Shown here: one piece after another, positions 5,477 to 11,516 of the stretch
Position numbering within the stretch: position 1 is the stretch's first letter
How the letters are laid out: each line of letters starts with the position of its first letter
From: Clostridiales bacterium
Lineage (GTDB): Bacteria; Bacillota; Clostridia; Oscillospirales; Acutalibacteraceae
NCBI GenBank assembly: GCA_019422525.1
Contig: JAHZDE010000024.1
Coordinates: 1 to 16,057, forward strand
Length of the DNA: 16,057 bases
Direction: 5' to 3'
The notes under the pieces: model-generated
Told to the model about the DNA's origin: nothing
Seen by the model: only the letters and a program-made list of their open reading frames with translations
Databases searched by the model: none
Program-made: the position numbers and the translations under genes

Positions 5477-7204
5477 ATGTTCAACGAGTGGTACGCCAAA
5501 GACACAAGCAATAAAATCAAGGCTGTGTTTGATGCCCGTATGAAAGACGGAAAGCGTTGCAGCGGTTCAATTCCTTATGGATATAACCGATTAGCAACCG
5601 ACAAACAAACGCTTGTCGTTGACCCTGTGGCTTCTGAGGTGGTAAAGCGTATCTTTTTGCTTGCCAACGAGGGCAAAAGTCCGAGAGCAATCGCTGAATT
5701 GCTTACCGAAGAAAAGGTTTTAATTCCAGCGGCACACGCAAAGGAATATCACCCCGAACAGTATAATGGAATAAAGTTTACAGACCCGTATCTTTGGGGA
5801 ATGTCAACTATAAGAGCAATTTTGAGCAGACAGGAATATCTCGGTCATACCGTTTTGCGTAAATCGGTCAGTACGAATTTCAAACTGCACAAAAGGAAGA
5901 ATACCGATGAAGATGAACAGTATGTATTTTATAATACGCACGAGCCTATCATCACGCAGGAACTTTGGGACAGCGTTCAGAAGCGAAAGAAACGAGCGAG
6001 CAAGACAGCAGCCAAAGGTACGCACAGCAACCGTTTAAGCGGTTATTTGTACTGTGCGGATTGCGGGAGAAGAATGACCCTGCAAACGCATTACAGCAAA
6101 AAAGACCGTTCTGTGCAGTATTCTTACCGTTGCGGCGGGTATGCCAGCAGAGTAAACTCCTGTACTGCCCATTCGATTAGTGCTGATAATGTTGAAACCT
6201 TGATATTATCGGCTGTAAAACGGTTATCAAAATTTGTCCTGAATGACGAAGAAGCCTTTGCAAAGGAACTTCAAGCGTTATGGAATGAGAAGCAGACAGA
6301 AAAGCCAAAGCACAATAAATCGGAATTGCTCCGTTTTCAGAAGCGATACGATGAACTTTCCAAACTTATTCGTGGATTGTATGAAAATCTTGTTTCTGGA
6401 TTACTGCCCGAAAGACAGTATAAGCAACTGATGAAGCAGTATGATGATGAACAGGCTGAATTGGAAACGAAGATTGAAGCGATGCAACAGGAACTGACCG
6501 AAGAAAAGACAAACACGGTGGATATTAAGCATTTCATTTCTTTGATACGCAAGTGCAAAGAGCCGACAGAGATTTCCGATTTGATGTTTGCCGAACTCAT
6601 TGACAAGATTGTGGTTTATGAAGCAGAGGGTGTGGGAAAAGCAAGGACACAAAAGGTTGATATTTATTTCAACTATGTCGGGCAGGTCGATATTGCCTAT
6701 ACGGAAGAAGAACTTGCTGAAATCAAGGCACAGGAAGAACAGATTGAGATGGAACGATTGGCAAAACAGCGTGAGCGTGAAAAAGCCTACCGAGAGAAGC
6801 GTAAGGCGAAAAAACTCGCTGAAAACGGTGGAGAAATCATCAAGACAAAGGTATGTCCTCATTGCCAAAAAGAGTTTGTGCCTACAAGTAACCGACAGAT
6901 TTTCTGTTCAAAGGATTGTTGCTATCAGGCAAGGCAAGACCAAAAGAAAGCCGACAGAGAAGCAGAAAAAGGAAATCATTATTATCGTCAGCGTGTCTGT
7001 GCTATGTGTGGCAGTACCTACTGGCCTACACACAGTCAGCAGAAGTTATGTTCCGAGGAATGTCAAAAGCAAAATCATAACGAGAAATCTTTGGAATTTT
7101 ACCACAAGAAGCAAAAGGAGAAATCAGAATGCAAAGATTTATTACAGACGAAAGAACTGGTATCCAGTACGAACTCATCGGAGATTATTACTATCCCTGC
7201 TTGA
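5429..7204 (+). pseudogene. tnpX: Large serine recombinase (TnpX-like) lacking its catalytic domain
   Basis: The open frame encodes 591 residues. Family similarity starts at FNEWYAKDTSNKIKAVF (residue 18) and gives the Recombinase domain (PYGYNRL, VVKRIFLLANEG, about 18-145), a zinc ribbon (C209, C212, C235, C245), a long coiled-coil region (about 265-365), and the C-terminal IVVYEAEG...VDIYFNYVG segment. Two extra Cys pairs follow (CPHC...CSKDC at 476-497 and CAMC...CSEEC at 524-545). Complete TnpX-type proteins are about 700 residues and begin with a resolvase domain holding the nucleophilic serine. That domain, about 140-150 residues, is absent. The first 17 residues are unrelated, and neither the ATG at 5429 nor that at 5477 has a ribosome site. 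The remnant should bind DNA at most, not recombine it. The 3' end overlaps tnpV by 76 bp. Confidence 0.9.
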
Positions 7205-7506
7205 CGATAGAAAACGAAGAACCGCCTACGCTCACGAAATACGGAAGAATGAGGGAAAAATATTTAAGAGAACACAGGAAAGTCTTATATTGCAATCTGC
7301 TTACAAGTGGAAAGTTATATGAACACCTTGTTGAAATTGATACTTCGGCGTGTAATATGGCGGAGCATCTGATAAAGGAAATGGCAAGAAAGCAGGGTGT
7401 GACGGAAGAACTGAAAGGAAAGGATATGATGAAATGGATAGGATTGATGAACAATATCCGAGCCTGTGCAGATGAGATTGTATTGAACGATATTGTGTAT
7501 TCTTAA
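7129..7506 (+). CDS. tnpV: Transposon-encoded protein TnpV
   Basis: 125 residues starting MQRFITDERTGIQYELIGDYYYPCL, with YGRMREKYLREHRKVLYCNLLTSGKLYEHL and EELKGKDMMKWIGLMNNI. This matches the TnpV family that follows tnpX in Tn4451/Tn4453-like transposons. Its biochemical role is not established; it is a small, mixed-charge, probably helical protein. AAGGAG lies 8 nt before the ATG, inside the end of the recombinase gene, so the two are co-transcribed and probably translationally linked. A strong intrinsic terminator follows 20 bp after the stop. The gene appears complete. Because the tnpX promoter region is lost, its expression now depends on whatever lies upstream in the junction segment. 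Confidence 0.88.
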   Translation: MQRFITDERTGIQYELIGDYYYPCLTIENEEPPTLTKYGRMREKYLREHRKVLYCNLLTSGKLYEHLVEIDTSACNMAEHLIKEMARKQGVTEELKGKDMMKWIGLMNNIRACADEIVLNDIVYS

Positions 7507-7526
7507 TAGCATACCAGCCGAAAAGG

Positions 7527-7561
7527 AACTGCTGTCTTAACGGATGGCAGTTTTTCTTTTT
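7527..7561 (+). terminator. Intrinsic terminator after tnpV
   Basis: AACTGCTGTC (7527-7536) pairs with GATGGCAGTT (7543-7552) over 10 bp (two G-U pairs) with loop TTAACG. A T-rich tract (TTTTTCTTTTT) follows. It separates the recombinase unit from the independently promoted cat gene. Confidence 0.85.
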
Positions 7562-7571
7562 CGGGAAGTAT

Positions 7572-7600
7572 TTAAGAAGTTATTAAGTCGTGAGTATAAT
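7572..7600 (+). repeat. 29-bp inverted repeat, left copy
   Basis: This segment is the reverse complement of 11209-11237 at 27 of 29 positions. The core ATTAAGTCGTGAGTATAAT (7582-7600) is identical over 19 bp. It lies between the tnpV terminator and the cat promoter. The two copies enclose cat, the Cys-rich gene, the ATPase and the MobV relaxase. Confidence 0.8.
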
Positions 7601-7613
7601 CGAAGTGGCTAAG

Positions 7614-7642
7614 TTGAAAAATTCACAAAAATATGGTACAAT
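7614..7642 (+). promoter_or_regulatory. Sigma-A-type promoter of cat
   Basis: TTGAAA (7614-7619) and TACAAT (7637-7642) are separated by exactly 17 bp, followed by a 42-45 nt untranslated leader and ACGGAGG before the cat start. No leader peptide or attenuating hairpin is evident, suggesting constitutive expression. Confidence 0.85.
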
Positions 7643-7687
7643 ACGTCTAAATCAGCGAGATAAATCGGAATTTACGGAGGATAAATG

Positions 7688-8311
7688 ATGCAATTCACAA
7701 AGATTGATATAAATAATTGGACACGAAAAGAGTATTTCGACCACTATTTTGGCAATACGCCCTGCACATATAGTATGACGGTAAAACTCGATATTTCTAA
7801 GTTGAAAAAGGATGGAAAAAAGTTATACCCAACTCTTTTATATGGAGTTACAACGATCATCAATCGACATGAAGAGTTCAGGACCGCATTAGATGAAAAC
7901 GGACAGGTAGGCGTTTTTTCAGAAATGCTGCCTTGCTACACAGTTTTTCATAAGGAAACTGAAACCTTTTCGAGTATTTGGACTGAGTTTACAGCAGACT
8001 ATACTGAGTTTCTTCAGAACTATCAAAAGGATATAGACGCTTTTGGTGAACGAATGGGAATGTCCGCAAAGCCTAATCCTCCGGAAAACACTTTCCCTGT
8101 TTCTATGATACCGTGGACAAGCTTTGAAGGCTTTAACTTAAATCTAAAAAAAGGATATGACTATCTACTGCCGATATTTACGTTTGGGAAGTATTATGAG
8201 GAGGGCGGAAAATACTATATTCCCTTATCGATTCAAGTGCATCATGCCGTTTGTGACGGCTTTCATGTTTGCCGTTTTTTGGATGAATTACAAGACTTGC
8301 TGAATAAATAA
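7688..8311 (+). CDS. cat: Chloramphenicol O-acetyltransferase (CatP-like, trimeric CAT family)
   Basis: Transfers acetyl from acetyl-CoA to the 3-hydroxyl of chloramphenicol in the cytoplasm, giving resistance. From the second of two adjacent ATGs (7688; GGAGG 7 nt upstream, against 4 nt for 7685) the protein is 207 residues, the length of CatP. Visible family features are NWTRKEYFDHYF near the N-terminus (R13), CTYSMTVKLDI, NRHEEFRTAL, TETFSSIWTE, VSMIPWTSFEGFNLNL and the active-site motif QVHHAVCDGFH (H186 catalytic, D190 structural). From memory it resembles CatP/CatQ of Clostridium but differs at many positions, so it may be a distinct variant. It occupies the catP position of Tn4451 (after tnpX-tnpV) and has its own promoter and terminator. 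All key residues are present and the gene should be functional. Confidence 0.96.
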   Translation: MQFTKIDINNWTRKEYFDHYFGNTPCTYSMTVKLDISKLKKDGKKLYPTLLYGVTTIINRHEEFRTALDENGQVGVFSEMLPCYTVFHKETETFSSIWTEFTADYTEFLQNYQKDIDAFGERMGMSAKPNPPENTFPVSMIPWTSFEGFNLNLKKGYDYLLPIFTFGKYYEEGGKYYIPLSIQVHHAVCDGFHVCRFLDELQDLLNK

Positions 8312-8353
8312 AATCCCAGTTTGTCAGTATCTTAAATAGAATATATGTGACAG

Positions 8354-8381
8354 AAAACATCGTAGAAATACGGTGTTTTTT
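8354..8381 (+). terminator. Intrinsic terminator after cat
   Basis: AAAACATCG (8354-8362) pairs with CGGTGTTTT (8371-8379) around the loop TAGAAATA, with one G-U pair. The U-tract runs to 8381. It lies 43 bp after the cat stop. Confidence 0.8.
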
Positions 8382-8410
8382 GTTACCCAAAACCCCACAA
8401 TTTCATACAT

Positions 8411-8535
8411 AACCACAGGTTAGTACAAATACCTTGCGTGATTTTTTGATAGGCTTAGCAAGGGTTTTTTACCCGATTTTCGCCCCCGAGAAATGACAGA
8501 AACAAGGCTCTGAGTATCTTCCCTGTGGTTTTTTT
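8411..8535 (+). promoter_or_regulatory. Attenuator-like leader with two nested terminator hairpins and a 6-codon ORF
   Basis: In the 250-bp gap between cat and the next gene, CCTTGC (8432-8437) can pair with GCAAGG (8458-8463), followed by GTTTTTT. AACCACAGG (8411-8419) can pair with CCTGTGGTT (8522-8530), followed by a run of seven T. The second stem encloses the first. Between them lies a tiny frame, ATG at 8493 encoding MTETRL and ending TGA at 8511-8513, just before the 3' arm of the outer stem. This resembles transcription-attenuation leaders of mobile elements. I see no clear promoter, so regulation is inferred. Confidence 0.5.
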
Positions 8536-8561
8536 GTTTTCAGACGGAAAGGAGGATTGAT

Positions 8562-8753
8562 ATGCCGAGAATGAGTAAGAAACGGAAACAAGAGTGGGCG
8601 TTGTTTCTGAATGAAAGAAATCGCATTACCTACAACGACCTTTGCAGAAAATGCAGTAATGACTGCAAGCAGAGTTTCCGCTGTATCGTGGTGCTTTGCC
8701 CTAAATATTTATCGAAAAGGAGAACGAAGAACAATGATGAGAATGGAAAATGA
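8562..8753 (+). CDS. Small Cys-rich mobile-element protein, function unknown
   Basis: 63 residues with an excellent start (AAGGAGG, 6-nt spacer). The N-terminus is strongly basic (MPRMSKKRKQEW). The centre holds five cysteines spaced C28-x2-C31-x3-C35-x5-C41-x4-C46 within LCRKCSNDCKQSFRCIVVLCPKY, which suggests a small zinc-binding domain. The C-terminus is Lys/Asn rich. I recognise similar short proteins in Firmicutes mobile elements upstream of replication-type ATPases, but no function is known to me. It overlaps the downstream ATPase gene by 20 bp, so the two form a unit, both controlled by the hairpin leader upstream. A DNA-binding or regulatory role is plausible but unproven. Confidence 0.7.
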   Translation: MPRMSKKRKQEWALFLNERNRITYNDLCRKCSNDCKQSFRCIVVLCPKYLSKRRTKNNDENGK

Positions 8754-9753
8754 AATGAATGTAAATGTACCTCTTGAAGTTGTCAAGGCAAGTGAAATCG
8801 AACCGAAAGAAGTGAAATGGCTGTGGTATCCGTATATTCCATTCGGCAAGGTTACGCTGTTGCAGGGCGATCCGGGCGATGGAAAAAGCAAGTTAATGCT
8901 TTCCATTGCCGCCCTGCTTTCAAAGGGAGAAGCCTTACCCTTTACCGATGAAGAAATAGAACCTATGACTATCATCTATCAGACAACGGAAGATGATGCA
9001 GACGATACGGTAGTACCCCGATTTAACTCTGCCGGTGGGAATGGAGAAAATCTTATCTTCATCAAGGAAGATGAAAAGTCTTTATCCTTTGGAGATAACC
9101 GTATTGCTGAAGCAATCGAAAAGTATCACGCAAAACTTTTAATTCTTGACCCGATGAGTTCCTATATCGGAGAGAACTGTTCAATGAACAATGCCAACGA
9201 AACAAGGGCAGAGTTTAATCACTTGATTGCAGTTGCAAAAAATACTGGCTGTGCCATCGTGATTATCGCCCATATGAACAAGATGAGAGATATAAATCCT
9301 CTTTATCGCACCAACGGTTCGATTGATATTGCGGGTGCTGCAAGAAGTATTCTTGCAATCACACGCACACCGAACAAAGAAGCACCAGCGGAACGATATA
9401 TGGTGCAAGTGAAATCCAACCTTGCCCCGACAGGCTCGGCAATTCTTTTTGAGGTGGCAGAAAAGGGAGTGGACTTTATTTCTGAAATGGAAATGACCGC
9501 AGAAGAAGCGTTCCAATCCCTCGCACCCAAAATGGGCAGACCGAACGAAAAGGAAATCAAGGCGAAAGAATTTCTTTTGGAAATGCTGAAAGACGGAGAA
9601 ATGCTTTCTTCGGATTGCGAAGAAAAACTGGAAGCCGCAGGGTTCAAGAAATCGACCATCAAAAAGGCAAAGAAGAAAGCAGGAGTTATCTCCCGAAAAC
9701 AAGGCTTTCTGTGGTACTGGTCTTTGCCGATGGGTGATATGCCGAGAGCATAA
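8734..9753 (+). CDS. RecA-fold AAA ATPase (RepA/AAA_25-like)
   Basis: 339 residues from the ATG at 8734 (AAGGAG 11 nt upstream). An in-frame ATG at 8611 would overlap almost all of the Cys-rich gene and lacks a ribosome site. It begins with a short lead (VVKASEIEPKEVKWLWYPYIPFGKVTLL). Walker A is GDPGDGKS (45-52), Walker B is LLILDP (135-140), and VIIAHMNK and AARSILAITR follow. This is the hexameric RecA-like helicase/RepA fold seen in phage, plasmid and transposon replication ATPases. The C-terminus (about 270-339: GRPNEKEIKAKEFLLEML ... KKSTIKKAKKKAGV) looks like a winged helix. It sits at the position of tnpY in Tn4451, but I do not claim identity with that gene. A role in replicating or processing the mobilized circle is inferred. 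A strong terminator follows the stop directly. Confidence 0.85.
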   Translation: MMRMENEMNVNVPLEVVKASEIEPKEVKWLWYPYIPFGKVTLLQGDPGDGKSKLMLSIAALLSKGEALPFTDEEIEPMTIIYQTTEDDADDTVVPRFNSAGGNGENLIFIKEDEKSLSFGDNRIAEAIEKYHAKLLILDPMSSYIGENCSMNNANETRAEFNHLIAVAKNTGCAIVIIAHMNKMRDINPLYRTNGSIDIAGAARSILAITRTPNKEAPAERYMVQVKSNLAPTGSAILFEVAEKGVDFISEMEMTAEEAFQSLAPKMGRPNEKEIKAKEFLLEMLKDGEMLSSDCEEKLEAAGFKKSTIKKAKKKAGVISRKQGFLWYWSLPMGDMPRA

Positions 9754-9754
9754 A

Positions 9755-9789
9755 AACAGGTTGTCTGATGAATAGACAGCCTGTTTTTT
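9755..9789 (+). terminator. Intrinsic terminator after the ATPase gene
   Basis: A 12-bp stem (AACAGGTTGTCT, 9755-9766, with AGACAGCCTGTT, 9774-9785; one G-U pair) has a 7-nt loop and runs into TTTTTT. It begins one base after the stop codon. Confidence 0.9.
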
Positions 9790-9811
9790 GTTTGAGGCAT
9801 TAAAGGGAGGT

Positions 9812-9902
9812 CAAGGGAGGAAAGCCCTTGCCCACGACATCTTTGCAGACGAAGTCTGAAAGTGTCATAGTGGGTTACACACATTCAGAGAATGTTGTGT
9901 AA
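9812..9902 (+). other. oriT: Candidate oriT of the MobV relaxase
   Basis: Three hairpins lie in a row just upstream of the relaxase gene: CAAGGG/CCCTTG (9812-9817/9825-9830); a 13-bp stem with two single-base bulges (9836-9850/9854-9866); and TTACACACATTC/GAATG-T-TGTGTAA (9875-9886/9890-9902) with loop AGA. Between the last two is ATAGTGGGTTACAC (9867-9880). It resembles the nick region of pMV158-type MobV origins, where the cut follows TAGTGTG and precedes TTA. By analogy the nick would fall after 9874 on the plus strand. Confidence 0.7.
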
Positions 9903-9934
9903 TGGCTTCGCCCTGCCGAGAAAGGAGAACGAAA

Positions 9935-11200
9935 ATGGCAAAAAACAACAAGGCGGATATGAGTTGTGCAAGGGTAAAACAGTATGCCGCTTCTGATGTG
10001 AGCAAGGCGGAAAGGCACAACGAACGCAAGAATGAAACCTATGAAAATATGAATGTGATTGCGGAACGAATACCTTTTAATGTGCATTTCAAAAAGCCGA
10101 CTGCCCCGACCTATATGGAACAGTTAAAGCAGATGGAAACAGACGGTCAGGTGTCGCTTCGTGGGTTGAGGAAAGACGCTACCCTTTTCAATGAGATTGT
10201 GATTGATGTGAATACGATGTACTTCGAGCGTAACGGCGGTTATGAATACGCAAAGCAGTTTTATGAAGAAGCCTATCATTTTATTGAAGAAAAATTCGGT
10301 GCGGACAATGTTATATCGGCGGTAATGCACGCTGATGAAATCAATGTAGCCGCAAGCGAAGAACTGGGAAAAGAGGTTTACCACTATCATCTTCACGCTA
10401 TGGTTCTGCCAGTGGTGGAGAAAGAAATCCTATGGAGTAAGCGTTGCAAAGACGAAAAACTGCGAGGAACAGTCAAGGAAGTGGTTAATCAGATAAGCCA
10501 TTCAAAGAAATGGAAATCGGATATTCCGATGACCGATGAAAAAGGAAATCCGTTGTTAAGGAAGAACGGTAAGCCGATGTTTCGTGCTTCGTACAGCATA
10601 CTGCAAGATGAATTGTTTAACTATATGACGGAGCAAGGGTTCAAAGGCTTTCAGCGTGGCGAATACGGAAGTACAGCAGAGCATTTGACTTCCCTGCAAT
10701 ATCAAATCCAACAGGACAAAGAGCGATTGGAGAAGTTGCAGATGCGTATTCAAAAGGAACAGGTTAAGTATGAGCCTGCCCGTCATATTTCCAAAACCTT
10801 AAACGAGATTGACAGTATGGGGCAGAAAACAATCACAGGTAAAATGGCAATCTCCAAAGAGGATTATTCCCAACTGACTGCCCTTGCCAAAGAGGGTATT
10901 ACCAGTCGTGCGGAAATCAAAAAATTTGAGCAGAGTGCAAATTTTTACCGACAGAAGTATATGGACAGTGCAAACGCATTGGAACGAATGAAAACCAAAT
11001 ACAACGAACTGAAAGAAAAGTGCAGACCTTTTCTTGAAGCGTTGGAACATTTCCCCGAAGTTGCCAAACTTTTTACCGAAAAAGTGAAGCAACTTTTTTC
11101 TTTTAAGGAAGCACAGGAACGAGCCGAAAAAGAAGCAAGGGAAAAAGAAAGACAGGAGCGTATCAAGGCACGAAAGAGCAAGCGAGATATGGAAAGATAA
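9935..11200 (+). CDS. mobV: MobV-family relaxase (plasmid recombination/mobilization protein, TnpZ-like)
   Basis: 421 residues from the ATG at 9935, chosen for AAGGAG with a 7-nt spacer; an in-frame ATG at 9902 lies inside the oriT hairpin. MobV motif I is HNER (28-31). The metal-binding motif III region is MHADEI (H132, D134, E135) followed by YHYHLHAMV (H150, H152, H154), the three-histidine cluster. The C-terminal half (about 255-421) is coiled coil ending in a Lys/Arg/Glu-rich tail. Relaxases of this class nick oriT and lead the single strand to a host coupling protein. The gene corresponds in position to tnpZ of Tn4451, which makes that transposon mobilizable. With intact motifs and an adjacent oriT it should be competent for mobilization in trans even though the element's recombinase is broken. 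Confidence 0.93.
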   Translation: MAKNNKADMSCARVKQYAASDVSKAERHNERKNETYENMNVIAERIPFNVHFKKPTAPTYMEQLKQMETDGQVSLRGLRKDATLFNEIVIDVNTMYFERNGGYEYAKQFYEEAYHFIEEKFGADNVISAVMHADEINVAASEELGKEVYHYHLHAMVLPVVEKEILWSKRCKDEKLRGTVKEVVNQISHSKKWKSDIPMTDEKGNPLLRKNGKPMFRASYSILQDELFNYMTEQGFKGFQRGEYGSTAEHLTSLQYQIQQDKERLEKLQMRIQKEQVKYEPARHISKTLNEIDSMGQKTITGKMAISKEDYSQLTALAKEGITSRAEIKKFEQSANFYRQKYMDSANALERMKTKYNELKEKCRPFLEALEHFPEVAKLFTEKVKQLFSFKEAQERAEKEAREKERQERIKARKSKRDMER

Positions 11201-11208
11201 CCTTTTCC

Positions 11209-11237
11209 ATTATACTCACGACTTAATGACTTCTTGA
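11209..11237 (+). repeat. 29-bp inverted repeat, right copy
   Basis: ATTATACTCACGACTTAAT (11209-11227) plus the next 10 bases is the reverse complement of 7572-7600 with two mismatches. It begins 9 bp after the mobV stop. Its place at the far end of the cat-to-mobV block is unlikely to be chance for a 19-bp exact match. Confidence 0.8.
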
Positions 11238-11262
11238 TATGTTCCGATGAAACAGGCTGTAT

Positions 11263-11294
11263 TTGTGGGGTGTTCCAAACGGAATGCCCCACAA
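11263..11294 (+). other. Strong hairpin between mobV and tnpW
   Basis: TTGTGGGG (11263-11270) pairs with CCCCACAA (11287-11294); TTCC/GGAA continues the stem across two G-U pairs to a 4-nt AAAC loop, 14 bp in all. No T-tract follows (TCAATTTATG), so it is not a canonical terminator. It ends 12 nt before the tnpW ribosome site and may protect or regulate that message. Confidence 0.6.
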
Positions 11295-11323
11295 TCAATT
11301 TATGAAAAGGAGAAAATGATTAT

Positions 11324-11512
11324 ATGAAAGAGAATACTTTATCTTATACAACACGAATAGGCAAAACAACTTTTATTGTAAATGTGAAGCAATCGGAAAG
11401 TGCGAAGAAGCCTTTGAATACGGTGTTTCAAGAGATATGCAGACACGAGATGTTAGGAGATTTTTCAGCGGATAAATATTTGAATTTAGAAAACTTACAA
11501 AAATCATCTTGA
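11324..11512 (+). CDS. tnpW: Transposon-encoded protein TnpW
   Basis: 62 residues, MKENTLSYTTRIGKTTFIVNVKQSESAKKPLNTVF followed by QEICRHEMLGDF. The YTTRIGKTTFIVNV segment and the following helix match the TnpW family of Tn4451-like elements. Function is unknown; the size and beta-hairpin/helix look suggest a small DNA-binding or regulatory partner. AAGGAG lies 11 nt upstream, a slightly long spacer. The stop codon TGA (11510-11512) contains the GA dinucleotide that appears to be the right end of the transposon, and the helicase reading frame of the next block resumes at that GA. tnpW is therefore the last gene of the element and is intact. Confidence 0.8.
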   Translation: MKENTLSYTTRIGKTTFIVNVKQSESAKKPLNTVFQEICRHEMLGDFSADKYLNLENLQKSS

Positions 11513-11516
11513 CAAA
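11505..11516 (+). other. Right end of the transposon inside the helicase gene
   Basis: Upstream of 11511 the frame is tnpW. From GAC at 11511 the frame DKLVPEGTGYRAKTRF continues without a break into the helicase. TnpX-type recombinases are known to cross over at a GA dinucleotide shared by element end and target, which fits GA at 11511-11512. The left partner end is missing from this window. Confidence 0.6.

Noticed and set aside
6401..6868. 155-residue minus-strand frame inside the recombinase gene
   Set aside because: Phe/Leu-rich antisense product of an AT-rich Lys/Glu coding region, typical of a shadow.
7085..7322. Alternative plus-strand frame (6588-7322) overlapping the end of tnpX and tnpV
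   Set aside because: Out of frame with both supported genes, Arg/Lys-rich, no ribosome site.
9303..9884. 193-residue minus-strand frame opposite the ATPase gene and oriT
   Set aside because: Antisense to a clear RecA-fold ATPase and crosses its terminator; no start signal.
11263..11294. Hairpin after mobV as an intrinsic terminator
   Set aside because: The stem is strong but no T-tract follows, so it is listed only as an unassigned hairpin.
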